Source: Chryseobacterium paludis (GTDB taxonomy: Bacteria; Bacteroidota; Bacteroidia; Flavobacteriales; Weeksellaceae). Taken from it: a DNA stretch of 64,000 nucleotides. The stretch spans positions 2,790,001-2,854,000 of the forward strand of contig NZ_CP099966.1 of assembly GCF_025403485.1 (NCBI RefSeq), written 5' to 3'. The position numbers and the translations under genes were made by a program. This document shows positions 19,284 through 27,548 of this stretch, in pieces. Every line of letters starts with the position of its first letter. The first letter of the stretch is position 1. The notes beneath the pieces were generated by a model. The model saw only the letters and a list, made by a program, of their open reading frames with translations, did no database searches and had not been told where the DNA came from.

Positions 19284-20321
19284 ATGAAAAGATGGTACCT
19301 TTATCCCTTCTCTGTAGGTTATCATTTGGTAACGGGTATCCGAAACACAATGTATGATCTGGGGATCTTTAAATCTACGAAATTCAAAACACCGATCATC
19401 AATGTCGGTAACTTGTCTGTTGGCGGAAGTGGAAAATCACCAATGGTGATGTACCTTGCCCAATATCTATCTAAACATTATAGAACCGGTGTTCTTTCAC
19501 GCGGCTATGGCAGACTTACAAAAGGTTATGAAATAACGAATTATGACAGCAACTATAAAATGGTTGGTGATGAAGCTATGCAGTTATTCGAACGTTTTAA
19601 GAACCGGTTTGTAATTGCCGTTTCTGAAGAAAGAGTTCCTGGTGCTAAAAAAGTGATTGAGGATATGGATCTCGATGTTTTGGTGCTTGATGATGCACTG
19701 CAGCACAGAGCGATCAAAGCTGGTTTCAATATTTTGATGACCGATTTTAATGATCCTTATTTTAAAGATCACCTTCTTCCTGCAGGAGATTTAAGAGAAT
19801 CGAGAGGCGGAGTAAAAAGAGCAGATATCATTATGGTCAGTAAATGTCCTGATGAATTGACTGAGGAAACCAAACAGTATTACATTTCGAGAATAAGACC
19901 TGATCGTTATCAGAAAGTATTCTTTTCATCTATCGGATATGACGAGAATGTATATGGGAAAGAAAAAATGCTTCCTGACAACAACCTTAATTATTATGAT
20001 ATTCTTTTAATTACAGGAATTGCAAATCCAAAACCTCTATTAGAACATTTGGCTAAATTTTCCAATAGAGTAAAACATCTAAAATTCAGGGATCATCATA
20101 ATTTTTCTGACGACGATATCAAAAAAATTGTTGCTGAATATAAAAAATTAGGTGAATACAAATTAATCCTTACAACGGAAAAAGATTATGTCCGTTTAAA
20201 AAGCTTTGACTATCTTAGAGATATTGTTTACTACTGGCCTATCAATGTGATCATTGATAAAAAGGAAGAGTTTAACCAAATCATCTTAGATTATGTTAGA
20301 AAAAATCACGGAAACCGTTAA
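19284..20321 (+). CDS. lpxK: Tetraacyldisaccharide 4'-kinase
   Basis: LpxK phosphorylates the 4' position of the lipid A disaccharide at the inner membrane, a late step of lipid A synthesis. The 345-residue protein starts with a hydrophobic N-terminal helix, then the P-loop INVGNLSVGGSGKSPMV (GGSGKSP at 47-53). VLVLDDALQHRAIKAGFNI is the second conserved block (DDGFQH in most relatives, here DDALQH), followed by LLPAGDLRES. The start is fixed by the P-loop distance and the conserved N-terminus. Its 3' end overlaps the purine nucleoside phosphorylase gene by 29 bases. Confidence 0.93.
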   Translation: MKRWYLYPFSVGYHLVTGIRNTMYDLGIFKSTKFKTPIINVGNLSVGGSGKSPMVMYLAQYLSKHYRTGVLSRGYGRLTKGYEITNYDSNYKMVGDEAMQLFERFKNRFVIAVSEERVPGAKKVIEDMDLDVLVLDDALQHRAIKAGFNILMTDFNDPYFKDHLLPAGDLRESRGGVKRADIIMVSKCPDELTEETKQYYISRIRPDRYQKVFFSSIGYDENVYGKEKMLPDNNLNYYDILLITGIANPKPLLEHLAKFSNRVKHLKFRDHHNFSDDDIKKIVAEYKKLGEYKLILTTEKDYVRLKSFDYLRDIVYYWPINVIIDKKEEFNQIILDYVRKNHGNR

Positions 20322-21108
20322 TTTCATTAAAAATATTATTCGGGATACCCCTGAATTTGCTATTGTTTTAGGATCGGGATTAGGAAAACTACAGGATGAA
20401 GTTGAACCTATTCATATATTAGAATATAAAGACATTCCCAACTTTCCTCAAACTACCGTGGCTGGTCATGAAGGTCAATTAATTTATGGAATTTTAGAAG
20501 GTAAAAAAGTTTTGATGATGAGTGGTCGTTTTCATTATTATGAAGGCTATTCTATGGAAACTGTTGTATTTCCTATCCGTGTTTTTCATCTATTAGGAAT
20601 CAAAAACCTTCTTCTTTCTAATGCTGCAGGAGGAGTAAATCCCAATTATAATGTAGCAGATATTGTAATTTTAAAAGACCATATCAATATGATGCCCGAG
20701 CATCCTCTTAGAGGCAAAAACATTGATGAATTCGGACCTCGCTTTGTTGATATGAGCGAGCCTTACAATAAAAAAATGATCGCTGTAGCAGAAAAGGCAG
20801 CTTCTGACCATAATATTAAAATTCATCAGGGAGTTTATGTAAGTCTGCAGGGTCCAACTTTTGAAACGCCTGCAGAATATGGAATGATAAAAGCGATAGG
20901 TGGTGACATGGTTGGAATGAGCACCGTTCCTGAAGTTATCGTTGCCAAACATATGGATATGAATGTCTTTTGTGTTTCTATTATTACCGATCTTGGAGGC
21001 CCGGATGTTGCTTTCGCTGTATCACATGAAGAAGTTCTGAATGCAGCCAACAAAGCAATGCCTATTGTAATTACGGTTGTAAAAGGCTTGGTTAAAAACT
21101 TTCAATAA
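20293..21108 (+). CDS. Purine nucleoside phosphorylase I
   Basis: The 271-residue enzyme belongs to the trimeric PNP / MTAP family and splits inosine and guanosine with phosphate for purine salvage. Family motifs are VLGSGLGKL (phosphate site), TTVAGHEGQL, MSGRFHYYEGYSMETVVFP, LLSNAAGGVNP, and SLQGPTFETPAEY with MVGMSTVPEV. The gene starts inside the end of lpxK (29-base overlap), so translation is likely coupled. The start is supported by the normal length of about 270 residues. Confidence 0.93.
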   Translation: MLEKITETVNFIKNIIRDTPEFAIVLGSGLGKLQDEVEPIHILEYKDIPNFPQTTVAGHEGQLIYGILEGKKVLMMSGRFHYYEGYSMETVVFPIRVFHLLGIKNLLLSNAAGGVNPNYNVADIVILKDHINMMPEHPLRGKNIDEFGPRFVDMSEPYNKKMIAVAEKAASDHNIKIHQGVYVSLQGPTFETPAEYGMIKAIGGDMVGMSTVPEVIVAKHMDMNVFCVSIITDLGGPDVAFAVSHEEVLNAANKAMPIVITVVKGLVKNFQ

Positions 21109-21186
21109 TTCTTTTATTGAATTTTCAAATTTCTTAAATTTTTTCTAATTAATACAGAAAGCAATTCATAACTTCGTTTCATTGTT

Positions 21187-21194
21187 TAGATTTG
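21187..21194 (+). promoter_or_regulatory. -7 box TAGATTTG, thioredoxin-like gene
   Basis: It matches TAnnTTTG. It lies after the in-frame ATG at 21182, so that ATG cannot be the start from this promoter; the start must be 21203 or 21215. Confidence 0.4.
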
Positions 21195-21202
21195 TAAAAA
21201 AA

Positions 21203-21730
21203 ATGAAATTGAAAATGAAAAAGCTATTCTTATTTTTTATGTTAGGAAGTTTTGGACTTTCTTATGCACAGCAAACTCCAAAAGTTCTGAAAACCAGTTT
21301 TTCTAAAGAAGCTTTACAACAAAAGCTTGAAAATGAAGACGGAAAAAATATTACGATACAAGATATTCTTGATCAGCATAAAGGGAAAGTTGTTGTGATT
21401 GATTTCTGGGCCGGATGGTGCAGAGATTGCCTGAAGGCACTACCAAAAGCTCAGGAATTGGAGAAAAACAATCCGAATATAGATTTTGTATTTCTTTCAT
21501 TAGAAAGATCTAAAGAGGGTTTTGATAAAAGCCTTGAAAGATTTGATATGAAGGATAAAGATAATTACTGGTTTGCAACGGGATGGAAAAATGATTTCAA
21601 TAACTATATTGACCTCAACTGGATCCCAAGATATATGGTGATTGACCAAAAATCTGCAATTGCAAAATATTATGCGATCACACCGGAAGATCCTGAAATT
21701 CAAACTACCATAAATAAGCTTTTACAATAG
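21203..21730 (+). CDS. TlpA-like thioredoxin-fold protein, exported
   Basis: The protein has about 175 residues with a signal peptide (MKKLFLFFMLGSFGLSYAQ). The thioredoxin fold carries the redox motif in VIDFWAGWCRDCLKALPKAQEL, followed by the cis-Pro region LNWIPRYMVID. It probably handles thiol exchange in the periplasm. Three in-frame ATGs are possible (21182, 21203, 21215). The first overlaps a promoter box and would spoil the signal peptide; 21203 or 21215 is right. The next gene follows after 14 bases. Confidence 0.85.
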   Translation: MKLKMKKLFLFFMLGSFGLSYAQQTPKVLKTSFSKEALQQKLENEDGKNITIQDILDQHKGKVVVIDFWAGWCRDCLKALPKAQELEKNNPNIDFVFLSLERSKEGFDKSLERFDMKDKDNYWFATGWKNDFNNYIDLNWIPRYMVIDQKSAIAKYYAITPEDPEIQTTINKLLQ

Positions 21731-21744
21731 AATAATATACTGTT

Positions 21745-22206
21745 ATGACTATAAGAGAAGCTACGAAAGAAGATTTGAAAGTTCTTTTAGAATTTGAACA
21801 AGGTATTGTTGATTCTGAAAGACCTTTTGATAAAACTTTAATTGATGGTGAAATCCATTATTACGATTTAAATTTTTTGATTAGTTCAGAAGATGCTTTA
21901 TTAGTTGTCGTTGAAAAAAACAACGAAATTGTTGCCTCAGGATATGCCTTGATCAAGGAAACACAAAAAGATTACAGCAATTTTAAAAAATATGCCTACC
22001 TCGGTTTTATGTTTGTAAAACCCGAATATAGAGGCCAGGGAATCAATCAATCTATTGTTGATAAATTGATTGAATGGTCAAAAGAGAAAGGAATGTATGA
22101 AATAAGGTTAGATGTATATGATAAAAATGAATCGGCAGTAAAAGCTTATGAAAAGGCCGGTTTCGAACCCCTGCTTCTTACGATGAGATTAAAAAAAGAA
22201 TCTTAA
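21745..22206 (+). CDS. GNAT-family N-acetyltransferase
   Basis: The 153-residue single-domain acetyltransferase has the acetyl-CoA motif in GFMFVKPEYRGQGINQSIVDKLIEW (R/Q-x-x-G-x-G/I) and the C-terminal LDVYDKNESAVKAYEKAGF. The substrate is unknown. It lies 14 bases behind the thioredoxin-like gene, so the two are probably one transcript. Confidence 0.88.
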   Translation: MTIREATKEDLKVLLEFEQGIVDSERPFDKTLIDGEIHYYDLNFLISSEDALLVVVEKNNEIVASGYALIKETQKDYSNFKKYAYLGFMFVKPEYRGQGINQSIVDKLIEWSKEKGMYEIRLDVYDKNESAVKAYEKAGFEPLLLTMRLKKES

Positions 22207-22236
22207 TTCACTGAAAAATAGAAATAAATGAATCCA

Positions 22237-22244
22237 TATCTTTG
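22237..22244 (+). promoter_or_regulatory. -7 box TATCTTTG, dinB
   Basis: It matches TAnnTTTG and ends 3 bases before the ATG at 22248, which implies a leaderless or nearly leaderless dinB message. No clear -33 box is seen. Confidence 0.4.
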
Positions 22245-22247
22245 TAT

Positions 22248-23345
22248 ATGGATTTTTCTTTTCCCATCCGCAAAATTATTCATGTTGATATGGATGCATT
22301 TTATGCTTCTGTAGAACAGCATGATAATCCTGCACTTCGGGGGAAGCCCATCGCAGTAGGCGGTGAACATCGCGGAGTTGTTTCAGCTGCAAGTTATGAA
22401 GCAAGAAAGTTCGGAGTCCGTTCTGCCATGCCTAGTAAAATAGCAAAAGAAAAATGCCCCCATCTTATTTTCGTTCCGCCACACTTCGCACGATATAAGG
22501 AAGTTTCAAAAAAGATCCGGGAAATCTTCCATGAATATACAGATTTGGTAGAACCTTTATCTTTAGATGAAGCTTATCTGGATGTCACTGAAAATAAAAA
22601 AGATATAGAATCTGCTAATGAGATCGCAAGAGAGATCCGTCAGAAAATATTTGAACAAACCGGCCTCACGGCTTCAGCAGGAATTTCTGTCAACAAATTT
22701 TTAGCAAAAGTAGCTTCTGATATTAATAAACCCAATGGCCAGAAAACAATACATCCTGATAAGATCGAAAGTTTCCTGGAAGAATTACCTGTAGAAAAAT
22801 TTTATGGAGTTGGAAAAGTGACGGCTAATAAGATGTTTACTTTGGGGATTTTTAAAGGAAAAGATCTAAAGAAGAAAACACTCCCGGAACTTGTCAGTCT
22901 TTTTGGTAAATCAGGAAGTTACTATTATAATGTAGTCCGTGGCATTCATAATTCTGAAGTTAAACCTCATCGAATTCAAAAAAGTGTAGCTGTAGAACGT
23001 ACATTTTTTGAAGATCTTTATGATGAACAGCAGATCAATGAAAAATTAAAAAGCTTAAGCGAGGAATTACATCAAAGATTACAAAAGAATAATATTCTTG
23101 GAAGAGCACTTACTTTAAAGATAAAATATAAAGACTTTTCGCTTTTTACGAGAAGTATGACAAAAGAAGAATATTATATTTCCGATGAAGAATATTTCAA
23201 AACAGCCCAAAAGCTATGGGAACTTAGACCTTTTGATAAGCCGGTCCGTTTACTAGGATTATCCCTCTCCCACCTTAATACGGAAGAAAAAAAACAAATC
23301 TCCGTTCAACTAAAAATCCCGTTTGAAGAGTTTGGAAATCAATAG
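22248..23345 (+). CDS. dinB: DNA polymerase IV (Y family)
   Basis: Pol IV copies past damaged bases during the DNA damage response. The 365-residue protein has the metal-binding motif HVDMDAFYASVEQ, the steric and fingers region GVVSAASYEARKFGVRSAMP, catalytic SLDEAYLDVT and the helix-hairpin-helix segment in FYGVGKVTANKM. The C-terminal little-finger domain is complete. I use the ATG at 22248 (MDFSFPIRKI); an ATG two codons earlier overlaps the -7 box. No clamp-binding motif is obvious at the C-terminus. Confidence 0.93.
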   Translation: MDFSFPIRKIIHVDMDAFYASVEQHDNPALRGKPIAVGGEHRGVVSAASYEARKFGVRSAMPSKIAKEKCPHLIFVPPHFARYKEVSKKIREIFHEYTDLVEPLSLDEAYLDVTENKKDIESANEIAREIRQKIFEQTGLTASAGISVNKFLAKVASDINKPNGQKTIHPDKIESFLEELPVEKFYGVGKVTANKMFTLGIFKGKDLKKKTLPELVSLFGKSGSYYYNVVRGIHNSEVKPHRIQKSVAVERTFFEDLYDEQQINEKLKSLSEELHQRLQKNNILGRALTLKIKYKDFSLFTRSMTKEEYYISDEEYFKTAQKLWELRPFDKPVRLLGLSLSHLNTEEKKQISVQLKIPFEEFGNQ

Positions 23346-23388
23346 TTATAAATTTTCACTACATTGTAGTAAGTAAACCTTATAATGT

Positions 23389-24861
23389 ATGAATTCAACA
23401 ATGATTCAGTTTTTTCACTGGTACTCAGATGGAAATCAAATGCTTTGGAAGGAGGCTCAAAATCAATCCGAATATCTTGCAGAATTAGGAATTACATCAG
23501 TATGGTTTCCACCAGCTTACAAAGGAACAAGCGGTGGGTATTCTACAGGATATGACGCTTATGATCTTTTCGATCTCGGAGAATTTGATCAAAAGGGAGG
23601 AATTCCTACCAAGTATGGTATAAAAGATGACTATATAAAAGCAATTCAGGCTTTAAAAAAACAGAATATCCAGGTTATTGTTGATATTGTTTTAGGACAT
23701 AAGGCAGGGGGTGATGAGCTTGAAAAATTCAAAGCTGTAAAAGTGGATGAAAACAATAGGGAAAAAGTAATTTCTGATATTATTGAAATAGAGTCTTATA
23801 CTAAATTTACCTTTCCCGGAAGACATAAAAAATACTCTGATTTTGAATGGAACTTTACCTGTTTCAGCGGTGTAGATTATGCGGAAGGAATGGATTCTCA
23901 TATTTTTAAAATACAGTCTGAATATGGAAATGACTGGGAAGAGATGATAGATGATGAAAAAGGAAATTATGATTATCTGATGTATAATGACATTGAACAT
24001 CGTAATCCTTTTGTTCGTGAGGAACTTAATAGCTGGGCAAAATGGTATTTTGATCAAACTGATTTTGATGGAGTGAGACTGGATGCTTTAAAACATATTT
24101 CTTTTGATTTTTATAAAGAATGGCTTACGCTGATCCGGTCCAACTCAGGGAAAAATATTTTTGCTGTTGGAGAATATTGGGCGCCGGGATACTTACATCT
24201 ACTTCAAAAATACATTGACGTCACGGAAGGATGTATGAGTTTGTTTGACAGCTCTTTACAAAATAATTTTCATAATGCGTCTAAAGAAGGAGGTTCTTAT
24301 GATTTAAGAAAAATATTTGATGAGACCTTGACCCAGGCAGATCCTTTACATTCGGTAAGTCTTGTTGATAATCATGATACTCAGCCACTACAGGACCTTG
24401 AAGCTCCTGTTGAAGAATGGTTCAAACCGATCGCATATGCTTTGATCCTATTAAGAGAAGATGGGTATCCATGCGTATTTTACCCCGATCTCTATGGTGC
24501 TCATTATGTTGATAAAGACAGGGAAGGGAATGATCAGGAAATTTTCCTGAATAAGGTAGATGGAATTGAAGAATTACTGAAAGCCCGAAAGGAGTATGCC
24601 TATGGGATTCAAAAAGATTATTTTGAAGATTCCAATTGCCTGGGATGGATTCGTGAAGGAAATGATGAGCATGCAGGCTGTGCCATTGTTCTAAGTAATA
24701 AAGAGGCTTACAATAAGCCCATGGAAATGGGTGAAAAATATATTGGACAAACTTTTTACGATTTACTCGGCAGATTCGACGAAAAAATAATCATTGATGA
24801 GAAAGGTTGGGGAAATTTTCCGGTTCCTGCAGGAAATGTAAGTGTATGGATCCCTCAATAA
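23389..24861 (+). CDS. Cytoplasmic alpha-amylase, GH13
   Basis: The 490-residue enzyme hydrolyses alpha-1,4 glucans. The four GH13 regions are present: VIVDIVLGHKAGGD, DFDGVRLDALKHI (nucleophile Asp), FAVGEYWAPG (acid Glu) and SLVDNHDTQPL. It begins directly with MIQFFHWYSDGNQMLWKEA and has no signal peptide, so it acts in the cytoplasm on glycogen or imported maltodextrin, like E. coli AmyA. The start ATG at 23389 fits the family length. The gene is monocistronic and ends at a hairpin. Confidence 0.92.
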   Translation: MNSTMIQFFHWYSDGNQMLWKEAQNQSEYLAELGITSVWFPPAYKGTSGGYSTGYDAYDLFDLGEFDQKGGIPTKYGIKDDYIKAIQALKKQNIQVIVDIVLGHKAGGDELEKFKAVKVDENNREKVISDIIEIESYTKFTFPGRHKKYSDFEWNFTCFSGVDYAEGMDSHIFKIQSEYGNDWEEMIDDEKGNYDYLMYNDIEHRNPFVREELNSWAKWYFDQTDFDGVRLDALKHISFDFYKEWLTLIRSNSGKNIFAVGEYWAPGYLHLLQKYIDVTEGCMSLFDSSLQNNFHNASKEGGSYDLRKIFDETLTQADPLHSVSLVDNHDTQPLQDLEAPVEEWFKPIAYALILLREDGYPCVFYPDLYGAHYVDKDREGNDQEIFLNKVDGIEELLKARKEYAYGIQKDYFEDSNCLGWIREGNDEHAGCAIVLSNKEAYNKPMEMGEKYIGQTFYDLLGRFDEKIIIDEKGWGNFPVPAGNVSVWIPQ

Positions 24862-24876
24862 ATTTTCAAAAAAAGA

Positions 24877-24917
24877 GCATACATGGCAGGAAAGGTTATT
24901 CCTTCTGTCATGTATGC
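24877..24917 (+). terminator. Imperfect terminator hairpin after amylase
   Basis: The arms GCATACATG and CATGTATGC pair perfectly and extend inward through a wobble pair and CAG/CTG. It has A-rich sequence on its left side and may also end the convergent bacteriocin-like gene. Confidence 0.6.
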
Positions 24918-24951
24918 TTAAAAGTGGAATCTTTTAATTAGTTTGTAGATC

Positions 24952-25125
24952 CTAACACTGTATATATCTACAGTTCCATATGTCCGTAGCCCATTCGCAA
25001 CATTGGTTGTCTTCGTTTGAAGTACAACAAACCTTACCCCGGGTAATGTCTCCTGCTTTTATAGTTTTAAGTTCCTGTCTGTCGAGCTGTCGAACACGAC
25101 GCTGTTGTAAAGTATTATTTTTCAT
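24952..25125 (-). CDS. Small Cys-rich bacteriocin-like precursor (57 aa)
   Basis: I translated this gene directly from the minus strand. It starts MKNNTLQQRR, then has a leader-type segment QLDRQELKTIKAGD (the L-x-R-x-E-L-K-x-I-x-x-G pattern of Bacteroidota GG-type natural product leaders). The core after the glycine holds six cysteines in 27 residues: CCTSNEDNQCC, then WNC and IQC at the very end. Its leader resembles those of the next two genes. The function is inferred as a ribosomally made peptide, possibly with disulfides or modifications. No processing enzyme is encoded nearby. Confidence 0.7.
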   Translation of the reverse strand: MKNNTLQQRRVRQLDRQELKTIKAGDITRGKVCCTSNEDNQCCEWATDIWNCRYIQC

Positions 25126-25156
25126 TTTGAAATATTTTTGATTGATAAAGTAAAGT

Positions 25157-25441
25157 TTAATCGCTGAAACAGAAATTCGGACAAGGATCCGAAGTCACAT
25201 AATTGTAAGTCCCACAATAGCAGGTATGTGTTGACCCTGTGCCACCTCCACCTCCTGTACTACCACCAGTGGAAGGATTATAAGGTACACATCGTCCATT
25301 ATCACATATCTCACCAGAGCCACAGCCACCCTCTCCAGGGCCACCTCCTGAAAAACAATAAGCAGGCTCTCCGGGAGATCCGGCCAGTAGATTCTTTAGT
25401 GTATCTCTACTCAGTTCATTCCATTGAAATTTGGTATTCAT
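25157..25441 (-). CDS. Gly/Cys-rich bacteriocin-like precursor (94 aa)
   Basis: It starts MNTKFQWNELSRDTLKNLLAG, a leader of the same type as its two neighbours, with the expected cut after the glycine. The core has eight cysteines (for example GGCGSGEICDNGRCVP, then HTCYCGTY and DPCPNFCFSD) separated by a low-complexity Gly/Ser/Thr linker at about 57-70. No signal peptide of the normal type is present, so export would go through a leader-cutting ABC transporter, which is not encoded here. The role is unknown; it may be a bacteriocin or signalling peptide. Confidence 0.72.
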   Translation of the reverse strand: MNTKFQWNELSRDTLKNLLAGSPGEPAYCFSGGGPGEGGCGSGEICDNGRCVPYNPSTGGSTGGGGGTGSTHTCYCGTYNYVTSDPCPNFCFSD

Positions 25442-25478
25442 GATCTTTTAATTTGGTATTAGTAGTTACTTTTTTGGT

Positions 25479-25736
25479 TTATGTTGTTTGTTCAGGATCT
25501 GGTCCACCTAGACCACCACCAGTTCCTCCGCCGCCACCACCAGAGCCACCTGTACCAGTACCTCCACCGGAACCACCACTACTTCCGGAAAGTTCACATC
25601 CATATAATCCACATACATAAGGATAAAGACATTCCTCACCTCCTCTGGCGGATACATTAGTACAGCCTTCACCACCAGCTAGTACTGTTTTCAGAGCTGT
25701 TCTGCTCAACTGTTTTTGAAAAAGTTTTGTTTTCAT
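25479..25736 (-). CDS. Gly-rich bacteriocin-like precursor (85 aa)
   Basis: From the ATG at 25736 the protein begins MKTKLFQKQLSRTALKTVLA, followed by a GG pair and a short core with four cysteines (EGCTNVSARGGEECLYPYVC, GLYGC). The C-terminal 40 residues are almost only Gly, Ser and Thr, ending GGPDPEQTT. An open frame extends 13 codons further up, but the leader pattern fixes the start at 25736. It is the first of three tandem paralogous precursors on this strand, which are 37 and 31 bases apart. Confidence 0.72.
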   Translation of the reverse strand: MKTKLFQKQLSRTALKTVLAGGEGCTNVSARGGEECLYPYVCGLYGCELSGSSGGSGGGTGTGGSGGGGGGTGGGLGGPDPEQTT

Positions 25737-26043
25737 ATTTATTACATTTAAGACTTGATTACTCAAATATAACAAAATATTAAACGTATTATTGAATAAA
25801 AATCACTAAATAAAGAATTAAAGCTACCAAAAACACATTTTGATTTCTTCTTTAAACACAAATCTTTAGCACAAATGTTTACAAATAGATTTTGTAGACC
25901 TATCAAAAGTCTCATTCTATTGGTTACATTTCTGACATCTTTTAATTCAAATGCAATGGCTTAGATTTTTAAAGCTCAGTATTCCCAAATAAATATCGGT
26001 GTGATTCGTGAAATCATTAGTGTTATTTGTGTTTAGATCTAAA
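25737..26043. other. Gene-free stretch with CACAAAT-type repeat arms
   Basis: There is no gene here. Two repeat arms are seen. At 25854-25887 the sequence has AAACACAAAT, then TTAGCACAAATGTTTACAAA. At 26001-26034 an inverse-looking arm reads ATCATTAGTGTTATTTGTGT. A close relative of the first arm lies at 27467-27510, beyond the carboxylesterase gene. Confidence 0.5.
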
Positions 26044-27378
26044 CTACATTCTTTGGATTTTTAAGATCTCCGGTTTTTCCGAATCATCGGAAATATGCCC
26101 GTTCCGAGCAAACTCCGCCCACAATGCTCTTAGTTTTCTTCCGTTTTCATGAATATACTCCCAAGGAATATCTTTTAATAATCCTGCAGATCTCCATGCA
26201 CCTTCATTTCCAAATAATAAGGGTAAGTCAATGCTATGAGCTGCGCCGATATGATTCGTTTCCAGCGTCGAGTAAATCCTGAATAAATAAACATTACCTC
26301 CCGCCAACGCATAATTCTCAGCAAAAAGCTCTGCTGGTTTCCCATAGATCTTTTCTGTGGTTAAATGAACTGTTTTATTGATGAGTTTCTGTCCAAAACC
26401 CTTACCGAAATAGGTATTTAATGCTTCAGATGTTTTAAGGTAAAAAGCGGTTTCATCATTATTTAATCCTATTAAAACATCAAATTTATTTGCCCTGGTA
26501 TTCCATCTTTCTTCTGCTTCATCTTCTCTGCATAAAGGTGGAAATCCATATTGAAGGCCAAATGGCATTACCGCTTTCAGTCCGTATTTTATGACAGAGG
26601 GAACTTCTTTTTTGTATGCTAACATCATTTTTAAAACATCAGCTTCATTTTTTATGCCGTCTGTTCTCCTGAGAAATTCAGCAGACATTTTTTGCCTGCC
26701 ATGACGAAGTCCTAATGGTGCACTTTGAATAATAACGCGTTGGAATAATCCTTCAATACCGTCTGAGATCATTAAATGGGCAATCACATCACCTCCGGAA
26801 GACTGTCCAAAAAGGGTAATATTTTCTGCATCGCCACCAAAGCTTTCGATATTCATTTTGATCCATTTTAATGCTTCAATGACATCAAACAAACCAAGGT
26901 TTGCAGGTCTTTCTTCATTCCCTCCTAAAAACCCAAACATCCCTAACCGGTAAGAAACTGAAACAACGATAATATCCTGTTCTTTCACCCATTCACTGGC
27001 ATCTGAAGTGGGAATATCTCCACAGCCTATTTCGTGGGAGCCTCCATGAATCCAAACAACAACAGGGAGTTTATTTTTTTCACCTTCAGAACGAACAACA
27101 GAAAGATACTGTGTAGATTCATCCACTTCAAAGTTGTCAAGATTGGTATGTCCAATCATTTTTTCAATAAGAGGGCTAATGCTCTGTGGACAAACAGGTG
27201 TTTGATCCGGGAAAATAATTTCAGCAGTTGATGGCTGAATAGGAACAGGCTTTTTAAATCTTTCGGAACGGGCATAACGGATACTTCTGGCCCTGATAAC
27301 GCCATTTTCTCTAAGTGCTATTATTCTTCCGAAAGGAGTTTGAAAGACATAAGTGCCGATCTGCTGCTGTGATTTCAT
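26044..27378 (-). CDS. Type B carboxylesterase/lipase family protein
   Basis: The 444-residue esterase has the oxyanion segment VVVWIHGGSHEIG, nucleophile S193 in NITLFGQSSGGDVIAHL, an acidic residue in LIGLNNDETAFYL and the His in AAHSIDLPLLFGNEG, completing the triad. It starts IGTYVFQTPFGRIIALRENGVIRARSIRYA, typical of the family N-terminus after processing, and has no signal peptide. The substrate is unknown (short-chain esters or lactones). It is flanked by repeat arms on both sides and stands alone. Confidence 0.88.
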   Translation of the reverse strand: MKSQQQIGTYVFQTPFGRIIALRENGVIRARSIRYARSERFKKPVPIQPSTAEIIFPDQTPVCPQSISPLIEKMIGHTNLDNFEVDESTQYLSVVRSEGEKNKLPVVVWIHGGSHEIGCGDIPTSDASEWVKEQDIIVVSVSYRLGMFGFLGGNEERPANLGLFDVIEALKWIKMNIESFGGDAENITLFGQSSGGDVIAHLMISDGIEGLFQRVIIQSAPLGLRHGRQKMSAEFLRRTDGIKNEADVLKMMLAYKKEVPSVIKYGLKAVMPFGLQYGFPPLCREDEAEERWNTRANKFDVLIGLNNDETAFYLKTSEALNTYFGKGFGQKLINKTVHLTTEKIYGKPAELFAENYALAGGNVYLFRIYSTLETNHIGAAHSIDLPLLFGNEGAWRSAGLLKDIPWEYIHENGRKLRALWAEFARNGHISDDSEKPEILKIQRM

Positions 27379-27466
27379 CTCAAAAAACTTCTTTATTAAA
27401 ATTAAAGCAGTTTTTTTTAAATCTCGAATTTATTTGAAAGAAAATGACTATTATTTTAATTTACTT

Positions 27467-27510
27467 AAACACAAATGCCACAGATTTTTTAGCACAAATG
27501 TTCACAAATA
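27467..27510. repeat. Intergenic CACAAAT-type repeat, second copy
   Basis: The arm AAACACAAATGCCA... TTAGCACAAATGTTCACAAA matches 25854-25887 with few changes. It is followed at 27521-27540 by CAATTAGTGCTATTAGTGTC, similar to the arm at 26001-26034. Confidence 0.5.
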
Positions 27511-27548
27511 ATAAATATAACAATTAGTGCTATTAGTGTCAAAAAAGA

